Below are positions 32,937-41,283 of a stretch of DNA of 64,000 nucleotides, one piece after another. The notes beneath the pieces were generated by a model. It had not been told where the DNA came from and made no database searches. It saw only the letters and a list, made by a program, of their open reading frames with translations. The position numbers and the translations under genes are program-made. This DNA is from Agreia sp. Leaf210 (lineage in GTDB: Bacteria; Actinomycetota; Actinomycetes; Actinomycetales; Microbacteriaceae): assembly GCF_001421485.1 (NCBI RefSeq), contig NZ_LMKK01000004.1:62001-126000 (forward strand), read 5' to 3'. Within the stretch, counting starts at the first letter, position 1. Each line of letters begins with the position of its first letter.

Positions 32937-33860
32937 ATGCGCATTCTGATGTTCGGCCGCGGCGTCATCGCGACCATCTACGGGCGGGCTTTCGCAGCGG
33001 CGGGGCACGACATCGAGTTCTACGTTCGCCCCGGTCGCGCGGCCGAATACGGCGACGAGGTGCGCCTCGACTGGATCGATGGACGCCGCAAGCCGTTCGG
33101 TCGTCGGGTCCGCGAGTCGTTCCGAACCACGCTGAGGGAATCCCTCGAGCCGAGTGACGGGTTCGATCTGGTCGTACTCAGCGTCGGGCATCACAGCCTT
33201 GCCGAGGCCGCCGCGTTCTTGGCTCCCCGCATCGGCTCGGCCACCGTGCTGGTGCTCGGCAACGTCTGGCAGGAGCCCCTCGCCGCGGTCGCGCCGCTTA
33301 CCGCCGACCGGGTCGTCTTCGGATTTCCTCAGGCGGGCGGCGGTTTCGGCAGCGACGGCGTGCTGTCGGCCGCGCTGCTGCCATCCGTCGTCGTCGGCGC
33401 ATCGGGGCCAGAGCCCACGAGGCGAGAGCAGCAGGTGCGCTCCGTTTTTCGGCAGGCGGGTCTCGCCGTGCGACTACAGAACGACATGCGAGGGTGGCTG
33501 TGGCTGCATTTCGTGGCCGACGCCGGCATGTTCTCCCAGGCCCTGCGCAGTGGGTCTCTCGCGAACATGGCCGGAGACCGCCGCGCCTTCCGCGGCGCCT
33601 TCCGAACGACTCGCGAGCTGCTCCCCTTGCTCGAGGCTCGCGGCGTCGACATGAGCAGGCACCGTGGCGCCCTTCTCCCGTTCAGGATGCCGTCGGTGAT
33701 CGCCACCGCGTCGGCATGGATCACCGCGCTGGTACCGATGGCGCGCGTCAGCCTCGAAGCACACACCGACCCGCACGCCGAGGAGGCTCTCGCCGTGCTC
33801 GCCGATACTGCGCGCGAGGCGCGACGGCTCGACATTCCCATTCCGCTACTCGAGCCGTGA
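32937..33860 (+). CDS. Ketopantoate reductase-like oxidoreductase
   Basis: A 307-residue protein with an N-terminal ApbA/PanE NAD(P) domain (MRILMFGRGVIATIYGRAFAAAGHDIEFY) and the conserved strand VVLSVGHHSLAEAA. The C-terminal half is helical, as in PanE. The Rossmann glycine motif reads GRGVIA rather than GxGxxG, which is unusual. A GGGAG precedes the ATG at 32937. Regulation by the divergent TetR protein makes a catabolic or detoxifying reductase more likely than pantothenate synthesis. Confidence 0.82.
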   Translation: MRILMFGRGVIATIYGRAFAAAGHDIEFYVRPGRAAEYGDEVRLDWIDGRRKPFGRRVRESFRTTLRESLEPSDGFDLVVLSVGHHSLAEAAAFLAPRIGSATVLVLGNVWQEPLAAVAPLTADRVVFGFPQAGGGFGSDGVLSAALLPSVVVGASGPEPTRREQQVRSVFRQAGLAVRLQNDMRGWLWLHFVADAGMFSQALRSGSLANMAGDRRAFRGAFRTTRELLPLLEARGVDMSRHRGALLPFRMPSVIATASAWITALVPMARVSLEAHTDPHAEEALAVLADTAREARRLDIPIPLLEP

Positions 33861-33887
33861 CCCCGGCGGCGATCGCCTCGACCGACC

Positions 33888-34928
33888 TCAGATTCCGTGC
33901 CGGCGGCCGCCGAGAACGGCCTCGGAAGCCTTCGCCTCCATGGCCGAAGAGAACGGCTGGGCCCTCGTCGCGACGGCCCGCGCCAGGTCTGCGGCCGCGA
34001 GGTCGCCGTGCGCCGCAGCCCCCGCCATGACCCCGGATCCGGCTGCGGCGGCCACCATCGCCATGGGCTGGCCTGTGTTCCCCGCGACGAAGACACCGGG
34101 CACGGCCGTCACTCCCCGTGGATCGCCGTCGACCTGCTCTCCGAACGGGGTGAGCGTGCGCTCCCCACCGAGCGCCTCGTAGAGCTCAGTTCGCGCCATG
34201 AACCGGGGCGCGACCACCACGGCATCGATCTCGAACGAGCGACCACCGTCGACCTCGACGGCCTGAACCTGCGTGCCCTCGACAGCGAGGCGCTGCACCC
34301 GAGGGGTGACGACGCTCACGCCGAGCGCGGCGAGCTGCTCCCACTGCTCGTCGCTGGGCTCCGGCGCATCGTGCAGAAAGTACGTGACATCGTCGCTGAG
34401 CTGACTGAACAGCAGAACCTGGTGCATCGAGTTCTCGCTGCGACCGATCACGGCGATGCGCTGGTCGCGCACCTCCCATCCGTGGCAGAACGGGCAGTGC
34501 AGAACGCTGTGCCCCCAGGCCTCCCTCACTCCCGGAATGTCGGGCAGATCGTCGATCAAGCCGGTGGCGAGAATCACGCGACGAGCCGAGAGGCGAGTGG
34601 CCCCGCCATCGATCTCGAGCGTGAAGTCGTCCGTAGCACCGGATGCGCCGGTCACGAGGCCGTTCACGATGCGCACGCCGTAGGCCTCGGCTTCGGCCCG
34701 GCCCCGCGCGAGCAGCTCGAGCGGAGCAATGCCCTCGTGCCCGAGGATATTGTGCGCCCCCGCCGCCGGCGCGTTGCGCGGCTGCCCAGCGTCGACGACG
34801 ATCACGGTGCGGCGAGAGCGGGCGAGTGCGATAGCCGCCGCGAGGCCGGCGGCACCACCTCCGACCACCACGACATCCGCATGGTCGGTGAGGGCTGGGG
34901 CTACGACAGGCAAAGGGGAGTGAGTCAT
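33888..34928 (-). CDS. NAD(P)/FAD-dependent oxidoreductase, thioredoxin reductase-like
   Basis: A 346-residue flavoprotein: FAD motif VVVVGGGAAGLAAAIALARS, ATGLIDDLPDIPG, the redox pair in HCPFCHGWEVRD (CPFC instead of the CATC of TrxB), the NAD(P) motif IAVIGRSENS and the final FAD motif GVFVAGNT. Such proteins often partner a small thiol protein, or act as stand-alone disulfide or flavin reductases. It has a disordered Ala-rich C-terminus. The promoter region carries a TTGCG-N5-CGCAA dyad, but no regulator gene is adjacent. Confidence 0.87.
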   Translation of the reverse strand: MTHSPLPVVAPALTDHADVVVVGGGAAGLAAAIALARSRRTVIVVDAGQPRNAPAAGAHNILGHEGIAPLELLARGRAEAEAYGVRIVNGLVTGASGATDDFTLEIDGGATRLSARRVILATGLIDDLPDIPGVREAWGHSVLHCPFCHGWEVRDQRIAVIGRSENSMHQVLLFSQLSDDVTYFLHDAPEPSDEQWEQLAALGVSVVTPRVQRLAVEGTQVQAVEVDGGRSFEIDAVVVAPRFMARTELYEALGGERTLTPFGEQVDGDPRGVTAVPGVFVAGNTGQPMAMVAAAAGSGVMAGAAAHGDLAAADLARAVATRAQPFSSAMEAKASEAVLGGRRHGI

Positions 34929-34970
34929 GTCATCAACGCTATGCGCACGTTGGCTGTTACGCATTGCCTC

Positions 34971-34985
34971 TTGCGCATAACGCAA
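34971..34985. promoter_or_regulatory. Dyad upstream of the flavin oxidoreductase
   Basis: TTGCGCATAACGCAA is a 5-base inverted repeat with a 5-base centre. A related half-pair TATGCGCA at 34940-34947 lies nearer the gene. This is a likely regulator site of unknown owner. Confidence 0.6.
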
Positions 34986-35091
34986 GACCGGAGTAATTCT
35001 CGGCCGGTGATCGACATGAGACCGCCCGGGCCTAGACTCAGCCCGGGGGCCGCATCCCATACCTGGTGCACACCTCGGAAACGGGTCCCTC

Positions 35092-35421
35092 ATGGGCAAG
35101 ATGCTGTACGGCAACCCCGACATCGTGATCGACTTCGACGATCGAGCCCTCGCCCACTTGCAGATCGTGATCGGCTCGAAGCTACGCCGCCACGAGAGCT
35201 TCTTCCTCTCGTGGCGCGACGACGAGTCGGTCGGCAACGGGCGGTCGGCGATCTGGATGGACTCCGCGATTCCGCTCTACTTCAAGTTCTCCGGCAGCAA
35301 GATTCCCGCGATCAATCGCGATTGGATCCGCATCTTGAGCGACTCATCGAACAGTGGGCAGGGCCTGATCTTCTCGGCCGAGCCAGGGATGCCGGCGGCG
35401 ACACCGCGCGGGCACGTCTAG
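35092..35421 (+). CDS. Small protein of a Microbacteriaceae-type family (DUF7882-like)
   Basis: A 109-residue protein with the motifs YGN, IDFDDRALAHLQIVI, KLRRHESFFLSWRDD, IWMDSAIPLYFKFSGSK and an INRDWIRIL segment. Related small proteins are common in Microbacteriaceae and are sometimes mislabelled DNA ligase; no function is established as far as I know. It overlaps the converging rhodopsin gene by 4 bases. Confidence 0.8.
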   Translation: MGKMLYGNPDIVIDFDDRALAHLQIVIGSKLRRHESFFLSWRDDESVGNGRSAIWMDSAIPLYFKFSGSKIPAINRDWIRILSDSSNSGQGLIFSAEPGMPAATPRGHV

Positions 35422-36386
35422 ATCTGATCCATGTCGAGATCGTCGTGCGACTCGGGCGTCTTCGCCTCTGACGAGGTGGCCTGGGTCATTGACGGACGCG
35501 CCCGACGTCTATGCACGGACGCCCCCTCGGCGAGATAGACCTCGCGCGGCATGCCGGCGTCGGACTGCTTCTCCGACGCGATCCAGATCGCCTCGGGATG
35601 CATGTCGTCACCCGTGCGCACATCTTCCGCCGTTCGCAGCTTGGCGATGTGGTGGATCAACCCGCCGAATCCGACCTTGACCACGACATCGGTGGCACAA
35701 AGTACGACCTGAATGACCGTGGTGGCGGCGCCGCTCGCACCCAGAAGAGGAATCAGGTAAACGATCGGATAGATCACCCAGCCACCGAGAAGAACGATGG
35801 TCGCTCTCTTCAGAGCGACGCCGCTTGCGGGGGTGAGCTTCGGCAAGGAGGCGCGCACCGCTCGGATCAGCACGAGGTTCGTCGCGATCCAGAAGATCGC
35901 GCTAACACATCCCCAGGTCAACAGCGCTTCGACACTCGCGCCGTCGCCGATCACGAAGGCGCCGAGAAAGCCGGTGAAGATCATGAGGAACGCGCCGGCA
36001 ACCGCCAGCGCCTGCGTTCGTCGAGCGACCGCACCGGCAACGGCGCACACCGCCAGCAACTCGACCGTGAGCAGCGGAACCGTCACCGACCAGTCCATGT
36101 AGCGCGGCAGGAATGCATTCGCGGCCTCGGAATTCGGAATGTAGCCCGATGCGGTGTGGTCGTACCCGCTGAGGAAACCGACGATGAGCAGCACATAAGA
36201 GAGCGTCGCCACAGCGAGCAGACTGAGCCGCGAGACGGTCGCCGTACGAAACCGCGAACCGATCTCATGCTGAGTCACCCACGCCCGAATGAACCCGGCG
36301 AAGAGCACGAGTCCGGCCACGACCAGCGCGTACAAGATGAGCGTGTGTTCAGATTCCGTCAGCGTCGAAGACCAGGGGGCGGCCAA
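35418..36386 (-). CDS. Microbial rhodopsin, predicted proton pump
   Basis: A 322-residue seven-helix retinal protein. Helix C reads RYMDWSVTVPLLTVEL, giving Asp98, Thr102 and Glu109 at the positions of bacteriorhodopsin Asp85, Thr89 and Asp96 (the DTE type of proteorhodopsin-like proton pumps). Leu106 occupies the position that gives green absorption in proteorhodopsin. Helix F has GGWVIYPIVY and helix G has ATDVVVKVGFG with the Schiff-base Lys237 and its Asp233 counter-ion. A hydrophilic C-terminal tail of about 75 residues follows helix G, which is unusual. The TTG start is the best available. No retinal-synthesis gene is in the window. Confidence 0.93.
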   Translation of the reverse strand: MAAPWSSTLTESEHTLILYALVVAGLVLFAGFIRAWVTQHEIGSRFRTATVSRLSLLAVATLSYVLLIVGFLSGYDHTASGYIPNSEAANAFLPRYMDWSVTVPLLTVELLAVCAVAGAVARRTQALAVAGAFLMIFTGFLGAFVIGDGASVEALLTWGCVSAIFWIATNLVLIRAVRASLPKLTPASGVALKRATIVLLGGWVIYPIVYLIPLLGASGAATTVIQVVLCATDVVVKVGFGGLIHHIAKLRTAEDVRTGDDMHPEAIWIASEKQSDAGMPREVYLAEGASVHRRRARPSMTQATSSEAKTPESHDDLDMDQI

Positions 36387-36582
36387 GAGGCTTGCGGAGG
36401 GGAGGAACGAGGAGATGGAGTACCAGGGCTCTCAATGGGGGGCCCGTGGATGCGGGCGTTCGAGCACATGCGGCACGTTCGCGTACGTGCACACAGTACG
36501 CCCGGCCGAGCGCTGCCCCTAATGACCTTTGCCCGAGCGGATGCCGGTGGCCCGCCTCAGGCGGTGATCACGTCGGATCAGA

Positions 36583-36969
36583 TCATCGCTTGCGGAGCAG
36601 GTCGACGAACTCGTCGGCCATGTCGAGCTGCCGCTGGAGCTTGTCGCGCTGCTCGGTGGCACGCTCGATGAAGAGCTGGAGCTGCGATCGCAGGGCAGGA
36701 TCGCCCGCGTCGTCGTCGAGCACGTCGATGATTCTGAGCAGCTCCGCCATCTCCTCGAGCGCGAAGCCCAGCGGCTTCATCCGGCGGATGAGCATCAAGC
36801 GCGCGCAGTCGCGCTCCGTGTAGAGACGGAAGCCGCCGTCGGTTCGGCCAGACGGCTTGAGGAGGCCCACCTCGTCGTAGTGCCGGATCGTGCGCAGCGA
36901 CAGTTCGGTGCGCTCGGCGAGCTCACCGATATGCATCATCGGCTCGGGCATTTCGGGGTCCATGAACAC
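36583..36969 (-). CDS. MerR family regulator
   Basis: A 128-residue MerR protein: MMHIGELAERTELSLRTIRHYDEVGLLKPSGRTDGGFRLYTERDC forms the winged HTH, followed by a coiled-coil helix (LFIERATEQRDKLQRQLDMADEF). It has no metal-binding cysteines, so it probably senses an organic ligand or is autonomous. It is divergent from a SulP gene, with a typical MerR dyad in the spacer of that promoter. Confidence 0.9.
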   Translation of the reverse strand: MFMDPEMPEPMMHIGELAERTELSLRTIRHYDEVGLLKPSGRTDGGFRLYTERDCARLMLIRRMKPLGFALEEMAELLRIIDVLDDDAGDPALRSQLQLFIERATEQRDKLQRQLDMADEFVDLLRKR

Positions 36970-36984
36970 TTCCTCATCAAAACA

Positions 36985-37000
36985 ACCCTTACGTTAGGGT
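36985..37000 (+). promoter_or_regulatory. MerR-type operator within the SulP promoter
   Basis: ACCCTTACGTTAGGGT is a dyad immediately before a TAGAGT -10-like box (37000-37005), the placement expected for a MerR activator acting in the promoter spacer. Confidence 0.75.
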
Positions 37001-37010
37001 AGAGTTGCTC

Positions 37011-37036
37011 GTGCTGCTGCTGTTCAGCACCAGCAC
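37011..37036 (+). promoter_or_regulatory. Hairpin at the 5' end of the SulP mRNA
   Basis: GTGCTGCTGCT pairs with AGCACCAGCAC (one mismatch, 4-base loop). If transcription starts about 7 bases after the -10 box, the hairpin is at the very start of the mRNA, in a leader of roughly 135 bases. Confidence 0.5.
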
Positions 37037-37146
37037 ACACTCTTCCCATCATTCTCGATCACGAGCACGGTGGCGCGCGCAACGGGGCGCCGAACGAGGC
37101 ACACCCACCGGCCGTCTGCGGATGGCCCCGCTCAGAGGAGACAGCC

Positions 37147-38667
37147 ATCGCTATCGCCCAGAAATCAGCTTCACCCACTCGCTACAGATCCGATCCGTCG
37201 GTTCTCACCGCGCTGAAGACTCCCCGCATTCTCACCCGCGAGGTGCTCGCAGGGTTGGTCGTCGCGATGGCCCTTATTCCCGAGGCCATCTCGTTCTCGA
37301 TCATCGCCGGAGTCGACCCGGCGGTCGGACTGTTCTCGTCGTTCGTCATGGCCGTCTCCATCGCCTTCCTCGGCGGCCGGCCCGCCATGATCACCGCCGC
37401 CACCGGCGCGATCGCGCTCGTCATCGCTCCGGTCGCCCGCGACTACGGCATCGACTACTTCATCGCCACGGTGATTCTCGCCGGCATCTTCCAGGTGCTG
37501 TTCGCCGTACTCGGTGTCGCCAAGCTGATGCGGTTCATTCCGCGCAGCGTGATGGTCGGTTTCGTGAACTCGCTCGCCATCCTGATCTTCATCGCGCAGC
37601 TGCCCCAGCTGCTCGGCGTCACCTGGCTCGTCTATCCGCTCGTCGCCGTGGGCATCCTGATCATGGTGTTCATGCCCACGATCACGAAGGTGATTCCGGC
37701 CCCGCTCGTGGCCATCGTGCTGATCACCGCTGCGACCGTCGTGTTCGCGCTCGATGTGCCGAACGTCGGCGATCAAGGCGATCTGCCGCGCAGCCTGCCC
37801 TCGCTGTTCTTTCCCGACGTGCCCCTCACCTGGCAGACGTTCACGATCATCGCGCCGTACGCGGCGGCCATGGCAGTGGTGGGCCTGCTCGAATCGCTGA
37901 TGACGGCGAAGCTCGTCGACGAAATCACCGACACCCATTCGCGCAAGACCCGCGAGGCGTGGGGCCAGGGAGTCGCCAACGTTCTCTCGGGCTTCTTCGG
38001 CGGCATGGGCGGATGCGCCATGATCGGCCAGACCATGATCAACGTGAAGGCGTCTGGCGCCCGCACCCGCATCTCCACTTTCCTCGCCGGTGTCTTCCTC
38101 CTGATCCTGGTCGTGGGACTCGGCGATCTCGTGTCGATCATTCCGATGGCGGCCCTGGTAGCCGTGATGATCATGGTCTCGGTGGCGACCTTCGACTGGC
38201 ACTCGATCCGACCGTCGACGCTGAGGTCGATGCCCGTCGGCGAGACCGCGGTGATGCTCGCGACCGTGGCAGTGGTCGTCGCGACCCACAACCTCGCCAT
38301 CGGCGTCATCGTCGGCGTGCTCGTGGCGATGGTGACGTTCGCGCGACGCGTGGCCCACTTCGCGACGGTCACCCGTGAGGTGCGCGATGACGAAGGGGCA
38401 CCGACCGCGTATTACACGGTCGACGGCGAGCTCTTCTTCGCGTCGTCGAACGACCTCACGACACAGTTCGACTACGTCGACGATCCCGAGCAGGTCGTGA
38501 TCGACATGTCGACCAGTCACATCTGGGATGCCTCGACCGTGGCCGCTCTCGACGCCATCACGACCAAGTACGAACGCCTCGGAAAGCACGTGCGCTTCGA
38601 GGGCTTGAACGACGCGAGCACATCGTTTCATGGGCGACTCGCCGGCAAGCTCGGCGCCGGCCACTGA
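37147..38667 (+). CDS. SulP family anion transporter
   Basis: A SulP/SLC26 permease of about 506 residues: N-terminal REVLAGLVVAMALIPEAISF, helix motif GGRPAMITAATGA, then 10-12 helices, and a C-terminal STAS domain (VVIDMSTSHIWDASTVAAL). It should carry sulfate, bicarbonate or a related anion. The N-terminal block TALKTPRILTREV is in frame upstream of the first usual start (GTG 37243, already inside the conserved region). No ATG, GTG or TTG exists in this frame between the stop at 37000 and 37243. ATC at 37147, six bases after AGAGGAG, is the best candidate start; a sequence error is the alternative. Confidence 0.82.
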   Translation: MAIAQKSASPTRYRSDPSVLTALKTPRILTREVLAGLVVAMALIPEAISFSIIAGVDPAVGLFSSFVMAVSIAFLGGRPAMITAATGAIALVIAPVARDYGIDYFIATVILAGIFQVLFAVLGVAKLMRFIPRSVMVGFVNSLAILIFIAQLPQLLGVTWLVYPLVAVGILIMVFMPTITKVIPAPLVAIVLITAATVVFALDVPNVGDQGDLPRSLPSLFFPDVPLTWQTFTIIAPYAAAMAVVGLLESLMTAKLVDEITDTHSRKTREAWGQGVANVLSGFFGGMGGCAMIGQTMINVKASGARTRISTFLAGVFLLILVVGLGDLVSIIPMAALVAVMIMVSVATFDWHSIRPSTLRSMPVGETAVMLATVAVVVATHNLAIGVIVGVLVAMVTFARRVAHFATVTREVRDDEGAPTAYYTVDGELFFASSNDLTTQFDYVDDPEQVVIDMSTSHIWDASTVAALDAITTKYERLGKHVRFEGLNDASTSFHGRLAGKLGAGH

Positions 38668-38679
38668 GAGCGGTAGAAG

Positions 38680-39564
38680 TCAGCTCAGGAGTTCGACGGC
38701 GACAGGCCATCCGTTCGCAATGACGTGCGCGACGACGATCGCCGTCAGGTTGCGGTACTTCCACCAGAGCACTCCCACAAAGAGCCCGAACGACCCCTGT
38801 GCGACGACGACGCGGGCGACGTCGAGAAGGGGCTCACCCGTCGAGTGGGAACCGAGGTGCATCAGAGCGAACATCAGCGAAGCAAGCGCGATGCCGGCCC
38901 AGACCCCGAGTGATGCCTCGAGGCGGGTCTGCAACCACCTGCGGTAGAACAGCTCCTCGCCCAGGCCAGCCGTGATGGCGGTCGCCGTGGCGGACACGAT
39001 GAGGGTGGTGGGGTCGAAGCCCGACAGGTCAGACGCAGGGTTCCACGGCGCGACCTGCGAAAGCACCGTCCAGATCAACACCACGACCGCCGCCGCCCAC
39101 CAGCGCCACGCCCCTCGAACCCGTTCCAGCCGCACGCCGCGCAGAACACCGACGATCACGGCGGGAACAGCAATGAGGAGAAGGAGCTTCGCGAGCACAT
39201 AGCCCTCGTTCCCGCCGAGACCGAACACCCCGGAGACGAGGGGGAATGCAACGGCGAGCGCCAGCAGACTCCACGTGGCTGCGGCATGTCGGGACCTGTT
39301 CTCGACGACGGGGGGCTGAACCGGAGCCCGCGGCGGCAGCACCGCGGCCAGCGCGATTCCCACGACGGCGGGCAGAAGGACGACCCACCAGGGCACGACC
39401 GGCGCACCGGGGTCGCGCGATGTCGGCGCCCCTTGCGGCAGAGCGATCACGACGGTCGCGAGCGACGCCGCGGCGATCACCACGCAGGCGATGAGCACCG
39501 CGCGGCCGAGCGAAGTCGGCTTCATCGAGGGCGAACGGGCGTGCTGCAGCGTGGGTGAAGGCAT
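38680..39564 (-). CDS. CPBP family intramembrane metalloprotease
   Basis: A 294-residue membrane protein with about eight helices. The CPBP (Abi) motifs are visible: GLGEELFYRRWLQTRLEA (EExxxR), then FALMHLG (FxxxH) and the late VVAHVIANGWPVA (HxxxN). These residues bind zinc and cut or modify peptides in the membrane. ATG 39564 is preferred, but 39582 and 39525 are possible. It converges with SulP. Confidence 0.87.
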   Translation of the reverse strand: MPSPTLQHARSPSMKPTSLGRAVLIACVVIAAASLATVVIALPQGAPTSRDPGAPVVPWWVVLLPAVVGIALAAVLPPRAPVQPPVVENRSRHAAATWSLLALAVAFPLVSGVFGLGGNEGYVLAKLLLLIAVPAVIVGVLRGVRLERVRGAWRWWAAAVVVLIWTVLSQVAPWNPASDLSGFDPTTLIVSATATAITAGLGEELFYRRWLQTRLEASLGVWAGIALASLMFALMHLGSHSTGEPLLDVARVVVAQGSFGLFVGVLWWKYRNLTAIVVAHVIANGWPVAVELLS

Positions 39565-39620
39565 CGTCACACCCTCGATCATCGACGGGTGCCGACAGCG
39601 ACGCAACTGCGAGCGGCCCC

Positions 39621-39687
39621 GAGTTGCCACTAAGTGAGCGCTCGAACCCGCGTGTTGCCAGTTCGAGCGAACCGAACTGTCACGTCG
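39621..39687. repeat. Palindromic repeat family 2, copy 1
   Basis: GAGTTGCCA, then GCGTGTTGCCAGTTCG and AACCGAACTG, match the copy at 55265-55331 in order and spacing. It overlaps the proposed start of the following gene. Confidence 0.65.
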
Positions 39688-40056
39688 ATCGGAGACCTCA
39701 CGGCCGAACACCTCGCCGGCCTCAGACATCGGATGCGCGAGCGCCGGCTCGGCCGAGGATCCGCCCCGCGGCTCATCCAGGGCCACTCGTTCACAGCGGG
39801 GCACCCCGTGGCCGAGGTCGCCGATGACATTCTGGCGGGCCACATCCGCTTCACGACCGGAGCGAACGGGACCGAGCGCGCCTTATTAATTACAGACAGC
39901 ACGAGAGTGATGCAACTCGTTCAGACCTTCGCCGCTCTGGCCAACACGCTGGTGGCCGACTACGACGCCGTCGACCTCCCGCAACTGTCCCCTGCATCGC
40001 GTGCTTCAAAAGCGGTCATCCCGTACAAAGGAGGGGGCTACCATCCCTCGTACTGA
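39634..40056 (+). CDS. Hypothetical protein
   Basis: I do not recognise this 140-residue protein. The part from about residue 20 (SIGDLTAEHLAGLRHRMRERRLG) has normal GC-rich third positions and looks coding; it ends SKAVIPYKGGGYHPSY. The first 18 or so residues are encoded by a palindromic repeat, so the true start may lie later. A helix LVQTFAALANTLVADYDAV near the end could pack against others. The gene ends 35 bases before the converging NmrA-like gene. Confidence 0.6.
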   Translation: MSARTRVLPVRANRTVTSIGDLTAEHLAGLRHRMRERRLGRGSAPRLIQGHSFTAGHPVAEVADDILAGHIRFTTGANGTERALLITDSTRVMQLVQTFAALANTLVADYDAVDLPQLSPASRASKAVIPYKGGGYHPSY

Positions 40057-40091
40057 TGAAGCACGACGATCGTCCTCGGCCTCAGACCGCG

Positions 40092-40832
40092 CTATCGAGG
40101 ACGCATCCATTCGGTGAATGTGAGCGTGCCGAGTTGCGCATCCGGCCCCGGCAGCAGCGCGCCGCTGCGCATGGCGGCACCCATCCCTCCGGGCAGCGGA
40201 ATCGAGATGATCGGCGCCCGCGACCCCGCGGCCGAGGCAGAGGCTCGCACGAGGTCGATGAGCCGCTCTTCTCGGGGGCCGGCGAGGTCGCGCGCCCGGC
40301 CACGAGCATCCGATTCGGCCAGCTCGACGAGCCGCTCGGCCACCTCACTGGCGGCCACGGGTTGCGTGCGCATGATCGGCACCGCGTGCACGGGCCCGAT
40401 GCGGCCGCGCTCGTAGATCTGCCCGGCGAACTCGTGAAACTGCGTGGCGCGGAGGATCGACCAGGGAACCAGGCCGTCGCTCACGAGGCGCTCCTGCAAC
40501 ACCTTGCCCGCGTAGTATCCCGACGGGGCACGGTCGATGTTGACGATCGACAGGACGATGTGGTGGGTCACGCCTGCGGTCTCGCCACCGGCCAGCAGAT
40601 TCGCGGTGGATGCCTCGAAGTACGCCATCGAGGCCGCCTGCGAGGTCGTCGCAATGCTCGAGACGTCGATCACCGCGTCGGCCCCCTCGAGGGCTCGGGC
40701 TACGGCGCGCGCGTCGAGCAAATCGACGCCCTGAGCGCGACTCAGAGCGACGACATCGTGTGCGCGTCGGCGCGCGACGTCGACGACGTGCACGCCGACC
40801 GCTCCCGTGGCTCCGGCAATGGCGATTCTCAT
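40092..40832 (-). CDS. NmrA-like NAD(P)-binding epimerase/oxidoreductase
   Basis: A 246-residue atypical short-chain dehydrogenase: Rossmann motif IAIAGATGAVGVHVV, then GVDLLDARAV, VIDVSSIATTSQ, the YYAGKVLQERLV segment with the Tyr-x-x-x-Lys-like pair, and WSILRATQFHEFAG. It overlaps the DUF4345-like gene by one base (TGATG). Both face an ECF41-type sigma factor, whose family is typically linked to such oxidoreductases and epimerases, so this is a probable target of that sigma factor. Confidence 0.87.
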   Translation of the reverse strand: MRIAIAGATGAVGVHVVDVARRRAHDVVALSRAQGVDLLDARAVARALEGADAVIDVSSIATTSQAASMAYFEASTANLLAGGETAGVTHHIVLSIVNIDRAPSGYYAGKVLQERLVSDGLVPWSILRATQFHEFAGQIYERGRIGPVHAVPIMRTQPVAASEVAERLVELAESDARGRARDLAGPREERLIDLVRASASAAGSRAPIISIPLPGGMGAAMRSGALLPGPDAQLGTLTFTEWMRPR

Positions 40833-41269
40833 CAGACAGTGTTCCTTTCGGTAGGGGATGGAGTGGTGCGCTCTCGTCGCGGCGCCGGCAGCATGAGCAC
40901 GATGCCCAGCGCCAGGCTTGCGCCGAGAGAGACGACGTTGCCGACGACGTCGATCACGGCGAGAGGCTCGAGATGCATGAGGTGATACGTCAGGTGCGGA
41001 ACCCCGAAGACCGTCCAGGCCACTCCGACGACCCGACCGGCATCCGGTGTTCTCGAGAAGATGGCGGCCACGCTCGCACCCGCGAGCGCCAGGTAGAGCG
41101 CCCCGACATCGCGGATGAGGTGCTCATTGAAGGGGCCGTCGACGGCGACCCAGATGCGTCCGAAGCCGGGGAACTCGTCGTAGAACGAGCCGGGCCAGAT
41201 CGCGGCCCAGGCTCCCACGAACATGCCGAGGCCGGCGGTCGCGCCGAGAATGATGCGTCGAAGAGTCAT
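40832..41269 (-). CDS. DUF4345-like membrane protein
   Basis: A 145-residue protein with four predicted helices (RRIILGATAGLGMFVGAWAAI; HLIRDVGALYLALAGASVAAI; VVGVAWTVFGVPHLTYHLMHL; VVGNVVSLGASLALGIVLML) and the family motif FNEHLIRDVGALYLALA. Its function is unknown. The ATG at 41269 has GAGG seven bases upstream. An ECF41-like promoter lies immediately before it, and it heads the operon with the NmrA-like gene. Confidence 0.85.
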   Translation of the reverse strand: MTLRRIILGATAGLGMFVGAWAAIWPGSFYDEFPGFGRIWVAVDGPFNEHLIRDVGALYLALAGASVAAIFSRTPDAGRVVGVAWTVFGVPHLTYHLMHLEPLAVIDVVGNVVSLGASLALGIVLMLPAPRRERTTPSPTERNTV

Positions 41270-41283
41270 GGTCACACCTCTAT

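Noticed and set aside
35418-36386. Heliorhodopsin or sensory rhodopsin
   Set aside because: The helix C Asp/Thr/Glu set and orientation of motifs match type-1 proton pumps, and no transducer gene is adjacent.
37006-37023. Run of cysteine codons before SulP as a cysteine-responsive leader peptide
   Set aside because: The run is in the SulP frame but has no start codon after the stop at 37000; the CTG-type repeat is better explained by the hairpin.
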